Source of the DNA: Papiliotrema nemorosa
Taxonomy: Eukaryota > Basidiomycota > Tremellomycetes > Tremellales > Rhynchogastremaceae
Length of the DNA: 64,000 nucleotides
NCBI GenBank assembly: GCA_032158125.1
Contig: JASKOT010000014.1
Span: 1-64,000 of the forward strand
Direction of reading: 5' to 3'
Position numbers and translations under genes: made by a program. The notes below the pieces were generated by a model, which was not told the DNA's origin, did not search any database, and saw only the letters and a list, made by a program, of their open reading frames with translations. This document shows, piece by piece, positions 11,779 to 21,089 of this stretch. The number at the start of each line of letters is the position of its first letter. The first letter of the stretch is position 1.

Positions 11779-13264
11779 ATGAGCTTGAAACCTTCACAAT
11801 GGAAACCAAGTGACTCGAGGCAACGAGCCCCGTTCGCTCACACCTCTTCGTCTGCAGACTTGACTTCTGTCGACATCGTTTCGCCTTTGCGCGCATTCCA
11901 ACCGCTACCACCGACTCGATACGCGGACGACGTTGCATTTCAAGAATCCATCAGACCTCGAACACCCGCTCCAAATCCTTTTCGCCTCCCGCAATTGTCA
12001 ATTCCTGGGTACGATACGTTAAGGTTCATATCTCTGTGCACGCTGTGGTATGCTTCGTCCGCCTTGTCATCGAATACCGGCAAAGTCATATTGAACCGCT
12101 TCAGATTCCCGGTCACCCTAACAATCGTCCAATTCTTCTTTGTCGCATTCTACTGCATTCTTTGCAGCTGGCTCGGTTGGACAACGCTCAAAAAACCCTC
12201 CCGTGCGATCTTCCACGGCGTCCTGCCCATGGCGGCTTTCCAGGTCGGCGGACATATATTTGGCTCTCTAGCTATCAGTCGGGTGCCTGTCAGCACTGTC
12301 CATACTATCAAGGTCAGCGACTTGATCATGCAACAGCTGATGACAGGCCTTATCTCCGCTCTTTACTGTCCTGACTTACGCGGTCTTGTTCGGCGTCTCT
12401 TACTCTTACGCGACCTATTTATCCCTGCTCCCCCTCACCCTCGGTGTCATGCTTGCTTGCTCATTTGACGTGACCATTTCCAACTTTCTCGGTCTCATTT
12501 GCGCTTTCGGCTCGACACTTATTTTCGTCTCCCAAAACATCTTCTTCAAGAAGATCATGCCTACGAATTCCGACACGATTGGCTTGGGAGCGAAGCTTGA
12601 CAAGATCAACCTCCTGTACTTCTCCAGCTCAATGGCTTTCACGCTTATGATCCCGGTATGGATTTACTCAGACGCATCTAGGGTACTGGCACATCAGTTT
12701 GTAGGAGAATCTATCGGATTTTACCTCATCATCAATGGGGCCGTCCATTTTGCGCAAAATCTCCTCGCTTTCGCTATTCTATCATCCACTTCACCGGTCA
12801 CGTACTCCATCGCGTCTTTGATCAAGCGGATCGCAGTCATCTGCTTGGCAATCGTCTGGTTCAAGCAGTCTGTCCACCCGATACAGGCTGTGGGGATTGC
12901 ACTCACGGCAATCGGCTTGTGGATGTACAACAACGCGAAACGCGACGTGGAACGCGGCGAGAAGCGCATGCGACAGGTCGAAGCCGTCCGTGGTGGGGTC
13001 TTGCCCATAAGCAAGACTGACATTTTCGAAAAGGTACCGCATTCGCCCAAACCTGTCTACGTGAATCCACCAAAATCAGCCCCCTTGCATACCCATCACG
13101 TGCCGTATCCCTCACCACCCCCTTCGGACTCGTCTTCCCCCCCATCAGAAGCTATCACGATGCCCACAAGGCATCGCAGGTTGTCTGATGCGCGCGGTGG
13201 GCTCATTGCCCCGTCGTTGATATCCCATGCAGTCAAGGAATCGCCCATAGAGCTCACGGCGTGA
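11779..13264 (+). CDS. SLY41: Sly41-type triose-phosphate/nucleotide-sugar transporter family protein
   Basis: Exons 11779-12312 and 12347-13264; 483 aa. After a ~75-residue polar N-terminus come about ten membrane segments of the TPT/DMT fold. Landmarks are LWYASSALSSNTGKVIL, FPVTLTIVQF, the STVHTIKALSPLFTVL block split by the 34-nt intron, and the C-terminal SPVTYSIASLIKRIAVI. This pattern is shared with yeast Sly41, a suppressor of Ypt1 loss that acts in the early secretory pathway; the substrate is not known from sequence. The last ~100 residues are a Pro/Ser-rich cytosolic tail. The gene is divergent from DOA10, and both work at the ER. Confidence 0.85.
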
Positions 13265-13446
13265 GCATGCTAAAGCTATATCATATAGAGTCATGCAGGA
13301 ACTATCATACTATTGTTGCCCCTTTGTTTCATTTGTTGCCTCTACCCCTGCCTGTTGCCAGCGAGGTTTTCGCTTTGTATTGCAGCCTTTCAATGTTTAC
13401 GTCTAGTCATAATTGATAGCCCCTTACTTACAAAACGCCTTTCATC

Positions 13447-14418
13447 ATGGACATCATCCAAAGCCTAACCACGGCTGTTCTTCCCCCAATCCCAGACGGT
13501 TTTCCCCTCCCACATTTGCCCTTGTTGCAAAACGCCGAGCTTGAGCGATTAGTATTTACACACTCGAGTCATGTTTCACAACCTAAACCTACGAGCTTGC
13601 TGTGTACTCAGCTGGAAGTGTTTGGACAACCTCTAGACAATGAAAAGCTCGAACACCTTGGGGACGCCCTTCTAGGTGGGTGATGATTCTCGAGTTTGGC
13701 TGACGCCAGGTGCAGTCATCACTGTCCTACTCGACGATTTGTATCCCAGCCTCCGTGAGGGCGGCGCTACTGTAAGCACCGTAGGTCACAACGAGGTGCT
13801 GATGCCAGATACTCAAAGCTCAGCTCGTTAGAGATAGCTTCCTGGCTCAATTATCTCGACGTTATGGCTTCCCAGCTCGCTTGATTGCACATCCGTCGGC
13901 AAGGCCTGCTCTAATCTCTGGCGACAAGGCAGTCGCGAATCTGTTCGAGGCATATGTTGCGGGCTTGTATCGTTCATACCTTCTGTCGGATGGTCAGCAG
14001 AAGCAGGCCACTCGAGGCCAAGCAATCGATCACATCGAGGCCTGGTTACGGCCTCTCTTCTCTTCACTGGCGCAATGGGTCGTACGCAAACTTGAAGAGG
14101 AGCAGGCGCGAATCGATGCCAATTTACTAAACGAGGAAGACGTGTCAGAGGAGGATAGGCTGGCGCAGGGGTCTCTAGCTCGTCTAAACCAACACTTTCT
14201 CCACAAGGAGGGCGGGATGCCCGTCTTTGAGCAAGTCTCTGGCGGAGGCGGTGCTTGGGCGATGCGCTGCATAGCCACACGCAAAGACGGCACTCAGCTG
14301 TAAGCATTGTCCTCGAAGCAAGCTGAGAGGCAGGACCGGGGAGGCGTCTCGCTCGACAAAGCAAGCGGCCAAGACTGTTGCTGCATGGAGGGTATGTGTG
14401 CAGATGGGTTGGACATGA
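13447..14418 (+). CDS. RNase III-domain protein with C-terminal dsRBD-like tail
   Basis: Exons 13447-13675, 13710-13771, 13809-14299, 14328-14418; 290 aa. The signature NEKLEHLGDALL holds the first acidic cluster (both Glu and Asp of NERLEFLGD). The second cluster, ADxxEA in bacterial RNase III, reads ANLFEA here, so the metal-binding Asp is replaced by Asn while Glu is kept. The last exon encodes GRTGEASRSTKQAAKTVAAW, like the end of a double-stranded RNA binding domain. Size and single RNase III domain resemble mitochondrial ribosomal protein mL57/Mrpl15, an RNase III fold without activity; a dsRNA nuclease is the alternative. Intron 3 is 28 nt and its acceptor was chosen to fit the dsRBD. 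The stop is 24 bp from that of the convergent GDPD gene. Confidence 0.75.
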
Positions 14419-14442
14419 TATGCATGGTCAGAGTCGTGTAAT

Positions 14443-15765
14443 CTACGTCGAAAAGAAATTGCTCGGCTTGGCAGGTACCACATGGTCCAGCACGATAACA
14501 TTGAAACTGCCCGCTTCGCGTTCAAGGTATTCTGTCTCCTCCTGCGCCAATCGTTGCTTGAATCAGTGCAAGAGCTTGCGATGAACTCACGTAGAAGTAT
14601 GGGTAATTCTTGGCTTTGAGGTACGGCCCAACAATGGTTGCCAGGGTAGGTTTGAGCGCGGCGACACGATCTGTGAGAATCTACCATATTTAGCGGGAGA
14701 AGTAGAGAGAAAGTCTCACCTGTCGCTTGATCTCACGCCATACCCCAGGTTTATCGGATATGATGCTCTGAAGCTCCCATCTGGCACATTGGCGCATCTC
14801 TTCGCGACTGTTGACTGTCCAGGCGCAGATTGCTTTGCCGGCCACTTTGCATTCCGCTCGAAAACGGTCGCCATCCTTAGAGGCCAGAGCTTCGTACATG
14901 ATGGAAAAGCCATGACAATGGTGGAAGAAATAGGCGCGAGCTTGTGCGATCGACATAGAAATGGCGTAGCGGGGAAGATAGGGTAGGATGCGTGTGGCGG
15001 GTTCAATGTAGCGAGGATGCCATAAGCCAAGCACAAGTCGGGGTGCTAAGACTGTAGCCCAACCAGGATAGTGCTCAATGGTCTGTCGGATCATGTTGAA
15101 CAACTGCTCGGGGTCGTTCTCCACTTTGCAATCGATCTGGAGTCAGTCGCGCCCTTCGGGAACTCACATTCAACTTGACTCGGTGATTTTCGGGCTGCAT
15201 GAGGATGTCGAGCACCTCGGTGAACATTGGAATGGGTTGGTGCGGCGCGTGCAGGGTCCGGACGTGCCTATGTTCAGCCCCGACGCAGATGATCACTCAC
15301 TCCAGAACTCCAACCCAAGGTTGGCGGTCGATCCGTCCAGTGCCATCGGTAGTCCTGGACAGATCTGGGTCGTGAAACATGACGAGTTTCCCATCAGAAG
15401 TGATGTGGATATCTGAACATCAGCCTTGATGGCTTGGTATGGACGTGCCGGTTTCGATGCCATCTGCACCTGCTTTGCAAGCCTCTATGAATGATTTTCG
15501 GGTGTTTTCCGCTTGAGATCAGTAACATCCTCTCCGTTGGCTCACGGAACGAAGCGGAAGCCTTCGTGTCAGCCTGGCCTTAATGTGAACCAACCCCTCG
15601 GTGTCCCCAACATTCAGGAACCGCTTGCTTCACAGCTTTGCCAGTGGGCTCCCCAATGCTAAAGTCGAACTCATCAACAGAGCCGGCAGGCGTTTGTAAG
15701 ACGGTTGCGAACGCCGGTGAGACATCTGTGGAGTTGGCCGGCGAGAGGGCGGGTGTGGCAGACAT
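14443..15765 (-). CDS. Glycerophosphodiester phosphodiesterase
   Basis: Exons (minus): 15765-15595, 15561-15546, 15511-15449, 15412-15301, 15267-15168, 15136-14720, 14680-14591, 14556-14443; 360 aa. The GDPD barrel is clear: CWGHRGASASFPENT, GADGIETDIHITSDGKLV, MFHDPDLSRTTDGTG, then LVLGLWHPRY and AICAWTVNSREEM. It hydrolyses glycerophosphodiesters to glycerol-3-phosphate and alcohol, with a metal and two His. The exon for ASASF is only 16 nt. Intron 3 (15448-15413) uses a GC donor (GCACGT), the only one that gives ETDIHIT in frame. An alternative upstream ATG at 15897 would add 44 residues; I prefer 15765. Eight exons for 360 aa is dense even here. Confidence 0.9.
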
Positions 15766-16394
15766 GATGAAGACAGTGTAGGACGCGGGATCCAAAGTAT
15801 GTCCCTTTATATGGGTGTTATACACGTGCGTGAAAGGGTTGACCGATGTTGGAAACGAAGAGGTGGGAGATGTCCAGCTGGATATTCGAGTCGACAAGTG
15901 ATGTTTTGCGCTGGTTGAGCACCGATTTATTATAGCCGTCTAAGCTGAAACAAGTCGTTGGCGCGAGAGACCAGGTTTACAAAGGGAGTTGTGGTTGTTT
16001 AATTCATTATTGCTATAATCGACGATCACACTGAGAAGAGCTTTGATCAGCCTTGATCCGCAACAAGGGCGAGCCGTATCTTACCTTTGAGACGGTGCTG
16101 TAAGGCTCCTTTGAGAAAAAATGTATTTGGGCTCGGAGGGGCGTCGAGAGGATCTTTAGTGGATCATCCTACGAGCAACGGAGGCATCGGGTCACTCCTT
16201 GGAGGTCGAGGTATGCTGCTGACCCAAAGCAATCGCTGTGACTCGCGAGTAATGACCCGTGGTGGAGATGGGATGATGATAACGTGCGCCTCAAAAACGT
16301 GTGTCAAAAGATAACACAACAAAGCTTGATTACGGCACGACCGACGACACGATGGATGCGGTGGAAGAGAGGCGGTAACCAAGACAAAAACATG
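15766..16394. other. Intergenic, GDPD upstream region
   Basis: No gene is recognised. The part next to 15765 must hold the GDPD promoter and leader; an open frame continues upstream to 15897. The rest, up to the tRNA gene, has only short frames without family resemblance. Confidence 0.5.
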
Positions 16395-16481
16395 TACAGC
16401 CGCGGGGAATCGAACCCCGATCGAAGCCAATGCTAGAATACTCATGGCAAGGCTCCATCTTAGCCATTAGACGACAGCTGT
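16395..16481 (-). tRNA. tRNA-Gly (anticodon GCC) with 15-nt intron
   Basis: Read on the minus strand, ACAGCTG (5') pairs with CGGCTGT (3') as a 7-bp acceptor stem. The D arm is GTCT-AATGGCTA-AGAT. The anticodon arm has stem GAGCC/GGCTT and loop TTGCCA...T, giving anticodon GCC. The T arm is CGGGG-TTCGATT-CCCCG. Loop length fits only if 15 nt after position 37 are an intron (TGAGTATTCTAGCAT or the same shifted by one). Total 87 nt is 72 plus 15. The TTGCCAT loop is typical of tRNA-Gly(GCC). CCA is not encoded, as expected in eukaryotes. Confidence 0.85.
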
Positions 16482-17000
16482 TGTGTTGTCATCAAAGTTG
16501 AACATATTACATATATACTTTTGATAACTGGTAAGAGGGGTAAGACGATAGAGAGAATCTTCATAGCCAGCTTGCTTCGTTATGGAGATAACGGGATGCA
16601 GGCGAATCTAGTCCCTTGTCAGGTCTGGCGCATTCTGCCGTGATTGAGATCTCAGCGAAGAGCTTTTGAGGAAAGTTCAGTGTCAATAATGGAATGTTCA
16701 CGGTTAGCGCGAACATGCGACAATCAGGGCCTGCCCCTTGTTTTTCCCTCACACTCGACAACCCTTGTTTCTCGTTGTATAGACCCGCAGCATCAACAAC
16801 ATGATGATTCTCTGCTTTGTCTCTCTTTCTGGGTCTGTAAACAGACATCACTTGCGTGTCGGACACGAAAGAGATAGCAAGTATCTTGCTGTACTCCGCG
16901 CCCTTCAAAACCCCTCACTAGACAAACTGGTCTTTCGTAAGATCAAGAGGCCGTGACACAGACGCACAGCTCGATTTTTGCATGATTTCGTCAATATATC
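16482..17000. other. Intergenic, upstream of surface protein gene
   Basis: This stretch lies between the tRNA and the start at 17001. A 115-codon minus-strand open frame (16561-16908) shows no domain, codon pattern or homology I recognise. The region probably holds the promoter of the following gene. Confidence 0.4.
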
Positions 17001-18530
17001 ATGCGGCTTCTCTTGATCCTCATCAGCTTCCTACCTTTCATATTCGGGTTCACCTTCACAGTATCCGACGGCAATCCGTCCCAGTGCGGTGAACTCGGAA
17101 TAACCTGGTCCGAGGGTACACCACCCTTTCGGCTTTTGATTCTGGTGCGAGTAGCTGCTTGGTGATCGCTCATTCTTAGCCCGCGTTTGATTATCCTTCG
17201 AACATTACTCTCCCCGACTCTGCGTGGAATAATGGCAGTGGTTCCTATCAATGGACGGTCAATTGTAAGTGTTTGTAAAACGCTACCGCTGATCACAGAT
17301 CCCTCTGGAACAGACCTACTTTTCGTCATGTCGGATGCACACGGAGTGGCAGTAGGTTCTCGCCGAAACGAAAGGCTCACCTCAGACCGGCGGGGTGTCG
17401 GCGCTCTATAAGGTGGCTTCGGGCAGCACGGCATGTGGCTTGCGATCAACCGATGTTGACTTCTAGTGAGTCACCGCGAGTCGAACCGCTGACAAAAGCT
17501 TCTATCTCAACGAGACAAGCGTCAATGTGAGACATGAGGTTTAATGTCTTCTGATCGCAGCAATGTAATCCCGTGCAGGTCTACTGGGACGATACCGCAT
17601 CGACCCCCGTTACCATCTTTGGAGCCATTCCGAACGGTCAGCCATTCATGTTCGAGGCTCAGGGCTCCACGACGTCTCTCGACTGGAAGACCAACATCGC
17701 TGCCGGGACTCAGTTTGTTTTGGCGGCATTTGACAAGGGTCGGTACGGTACTGGCGGATCGTCTGCACTCTTGACTGTTGGAGATTCGGATTCGAGTTCC
17801 TGCTTGGATGAATCCAGTCCAAGCTCCACCCCTATCGAGAGCCCAAGTGCAACCAACACTGGCGCCTCGACACGCATTGGTGGGGTCAAGACCGTCACTG
17901 CTATCACGACTGCCACGCCGAAGGGTGCTGCTGGGTGAGTCCCGCTCCGAGAGGCGCCACTGAGACTTTAGGCTTAGCACTGGCGTCATCGCCGGTATAG
18001 CGGTCGCAGCCATCGCCTTCGTGCTGGTGATACAAGGAGTGTTGTTTTACTTCTGCTGTCGCAGACAGTTTAGAGCACTGCTATCCCACCGTCGCCAGAT
18101 GAGGGAGAGAGCTTTGACTGGGCAGGTCGACTTGGCGGATCCCGATGCCGCAACGTCGCTCCGGAGTGTCGCGTTGCATGACACCTCGACGCTCGTGCGA
18201 GGCAGTGACCACGATGCATCGTCTGTCTCGCCCTATTGGGATGCGCCCGGATCGACAGGACCTTTCGACACACCTCCCGAGGTTGATTCGCCGCGATTCC
18301 GTCGAGACAGTTATCAGTCATTACCTACGCTCACCAAGTCGCAACTTGCTCGCGAAATGGCGCGACCCTCTCAACGAAATCTAGGCATGCCCCCCGGTGG
18401 CGTCAGACTCCATGAAGATGCAGGTCGTCTAGACAACATGGAGGAGCTGCCTCCCGTGTATAGGCCAGAGTGGGAAACGGAGTCCCAGCATAGTTTCGAC
18501 CGCGAGCGAAGTTGTGATCGCATGCACTGA
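17001..18530 (+). CDS. Secreted/surface protein with one TM and long cytosolic tail
   Basis: Exons 17001-17144, 17180-17264, 17299-17351, 17386-17465, 17499-17526, 17561-17934, 17978-18530; 438 aa. A signal peptide (residues 1-16) is followed by two sequence-related modules: QCGELGITWSEGTPPFRL and QCNPVQVYWDDTASTPVTI. Repeats of the type QCxxxxxxWxxGxxP are common in basidiomycete surface proteins. A Ser/Thr-rich stalk then leads to a transmembrane helix at about residues 257-281 ending in CC-R. The cytosolic tail (~155 aa) is disordered, with PPVYRPEW near the end. Function is unknown; the layout fits a wall-stress sensor or adhesin-like anchor protein. Exon 5 is only 28 nt. Confidence 0.75.
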
Positions 18531-19572
18531 TGATTGCTCTTGGACATCCATTTCTTGCCAATTTGATCCGGTTTGCCATGTCGCTTCGCAAAGGTATCCA
18601 AAGCCCCTCAGACTGCGAGCTAAGTCTTTGAGCGCGTGAGGCGTCCAGCAAACCCCATTTTTGTTATTGCCACGCAGCCTTGGCAGCGGTGTGTGAGCTA
18701 GGCAGAAGAGTCGGCATGTCAGTCAACGTACTCTCAACCACCCTGCCCTGTGGACTTTCACTCGGTTCCTACTTCCGACCACTTTTGGGGCTGTTCTTTG
18801 AGCGCTAATCAGTTTCCCCACCTCTCGCACTTGTCGGTCTCGCCTCCACAGCTCCGACCTGAAAGCCTGCGAGCTTTGGTTTTGCCGAATGCAGTGGTAG
18901 CGTCGCCCTGGAATCCGTAATTGCCACCTTTACCGATCTCAAGCTCAAAATGGCGAGTGCTAGTCATCGCCACGATTGATCGCAGGATTCGTTCATACCT
19001 CATGGCAAGCTTTTAGCCCAGGAAGCCCAAAACGACGCAAGATAGCCCTTGTCGAGAGCCGCACACAGAATTTCAATGCCATCTGCGCACATGTGGACCG
19101 GGAAAGGCTAGCCTCTGAGCGGTCAACGCAGTCGGACACGTCTGATCTAAATGCCCTGACATCATTTGAGAAGAAGCTCGTCGCCCAGGTCAGCGCCGAC
19201 GTGATTATCGATGTTCACGTCTTACTCCAGAGCCTCGGTGCGTGATCCCTTACCGCCGACGGTGAGTGATGAGTGTGACGATTGGTGACATCTCATTCTC
19301 GCTCATCATGACTCACGAGCTGTAGTGCGATTACTGCCAGATTGCGCCTCTCAATGGAGCTTGCCACGCCGGAGTCCTAGATTCCCCATTGAATAATTGC
19401 ACCAGCGTCTGGATACATGTCAGTCCTCTCAGCACGTTTCGTAAGTGACGAGATCACAGGAAAAGCTAAGTGCAGTCACATTTGAGAATACTCGATACTC
19501 GAGGTCACCTTCGTTGATTCCTTTTCCTTGCCGATGCATTTGAATGGTGGATCTCATACATCGCACGCGTAA
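18531..19572. other. Intergenic, one weak gene candidate
   Basis: The space lies between the ends of the plus-strand surface protein and the minus-strand SMP-30 gene. Apart from the candidate at 18950-19396 I see only short frames. Homology search or transcripts would be needed to say whether the stretch is coding. Confidence 0.4.
18950..19396 (+). CDS. Hypothetical small protein, weak candidate
   Basis: A model with exons 18950-18956, 18986-19237 and 19326-19396 is arithmetically sound and gives 109 aa starting MARFVHTSWQAF. It contains a basic PKRRK patch and a segment AICAHVDRERLASERS. Splice sites are GT-AG with plausible borders, but no family is recognised and the first exon is only 7 nt. 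It may equally be non-coding; the open frame alone would be 18976-19245. Confidence 0.25.
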
Positions 19573-20762
19573 TTATTGGGAAAATCGATATCTTTCTGCT
19601 CCTTTCCATTCACCAAGCAGTTTTCTCATCTCACTGCCTGGGGAAAAGTCGACCCGCAAAATGTCTCCCGAGTGTGGATATAGGGCTTGAACATCCCCCT
19701 GCCCCGCCCATTGCGTATTGGCACTGGCGATGTACATAGTGTCAAGGTTGGGCCCTGCTTGTCAACGCAAAACTTCCATGATTCCTACCTCCGAAACAGG
19801 GGATAGTCGGCAACAGACAGCCTGGTGTCGAGATATTGACAATGACCGAGCCATCAGGTCGAAAGCCCATTACCCGAGAGTCGTTCCATCGAGCCGCCCA
19901 TACATTGCCGACGCCATCAATGGTCATTCCATCATAGCAGCCTTTGGTCTCTGTACCCTCGAGCGGGGATGGGGAGGGAGCGAAAATTCGCTTGTTGGAG
20001 AGTGTCCCTGTGGATATGTCATAATCGAAGGCTCTGATCTCGTCGACGCCGGAATCAATGTAGTCTGAGATCAGCGGTGTTCGCAAATTATGGCCCTAAC
20101 ACATGGTCTTGTGATCTGGCGACCATCCAAGCCCATTTGAGCAGCTAATCTCGCTGAAAATCTGTTCACTCGACCCATCCGCGAGCACCCTTTCGTCAGA
20201 AATCACCTAAACCGAGACTCACCTAACGAACTCGCCGCGAAAGCCTTCAACGGGAGAGTGATTGGTGCTACCGGCAAACATTCTGCCTCTGGGGTCACAC
20301 CCTCCGTCATTGAATCTCATCTCAATGTTTTCCGCTGTCAGGTCGGTGAGGGGCCGAGCGATCACCTTGAGTATCTTCTGGTCGTTTCTGTTCCCGTCTG
20401 GCAAAGTGGAAGACGCCTCGTCGGGGGTCGAGACAGCGAGGATGGCCACGGCATCTTGGGTCAAGCCAATCAGGGTGCCAGGACTGGCCGGTCGCATCGC
20501 CAGGGCGGTGACAAACTGGGTCTCGGGGTATCGGTCGACCACATAACTTCCCGTGACTGGGTTTAATCTGCAAATTAGCAGAGTCTGACTGATCTTCTCA
20601 CGAGTGGACCTCGGCGACCTTGATATCAACCCATCGAAGGACCTGGGCGTCCGAGTCCCACAGGATACCTTGAAGTCAGCAAGGGGGGTTGGTGAACTCA
20701 CCTTCTCCGAGAACGTTTTGAGATCTGAAGAACGGTTCAGCCTTGACTAAGGAGGCGCTCAT
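19573..20762 (-). CDS. SMP-30/gluconolactonase-like protein
   Basis: Exons (minus): 20762-20702, 20668-20602, 20567-20223, 20189-20101, 20064-19789, 19754-19573; 339 aa. The six-bladed propeller motifs of the regucalcin/SMP-30 family are present: GEGILWDSDAQVLRWVDI, RFNDGGCDPRGRMFAGS, ISCSNGLGWSPDHKTMYYIDS, DGMTIDGVGNVWAARW and the final CFGGPNLDTMYIASA. The conserved Glu, Asn and Asp metal ligands lie in these blocks. Such enzymes open sugar lactones with Ca2+ or Zn2+; the substrate cannot be told. An intron (34 nt) sits inside the CFGG motif. No pathway neighbours are present. Confidence 0.88.
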
Positions 20763-21089
20763 TATGCAGTAGTGATCTCAAGACAAAAGTACATGTCGAA
20801 TTGTTGCATGATGCAGGTCGGGCCCTCGGCAAACGGCCCGGCGATGTTCCCGGGCCGAAGGTGTTTCAGAACTGGTCGGGACAGTGGCAAGGAATAATAT
20901 AGCTGTTCTACTGGTAACGTGGATGATAAGAAATCATACACGTCCATGCCAATGCTAGGGTTCATGCTCGATAATGCCCCTGACTTAGCCGATGCGGTGC
21001 AGGTGTGTGGCCACAGCGTGCCAGGACGGTTACCAACACATGCATTCACTAATGTGCCGCGAAAAAGATTATACAACATTGACAACAGA
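20763..21089. other. Intergenic, SMP-30 gene promoter
   Basis: This is the space upstream of the SMP-30 start and downstream of the SLA1 stop, both on the minus strand. No coding signal is recognised. Confidence 0.5.

Noticed and set aside
16561..16908. 115-codon minus-strand frame next to the tRNA
   Set aside because: No family resemblance, no splice partners and no ATG context support; kept as intergenic.
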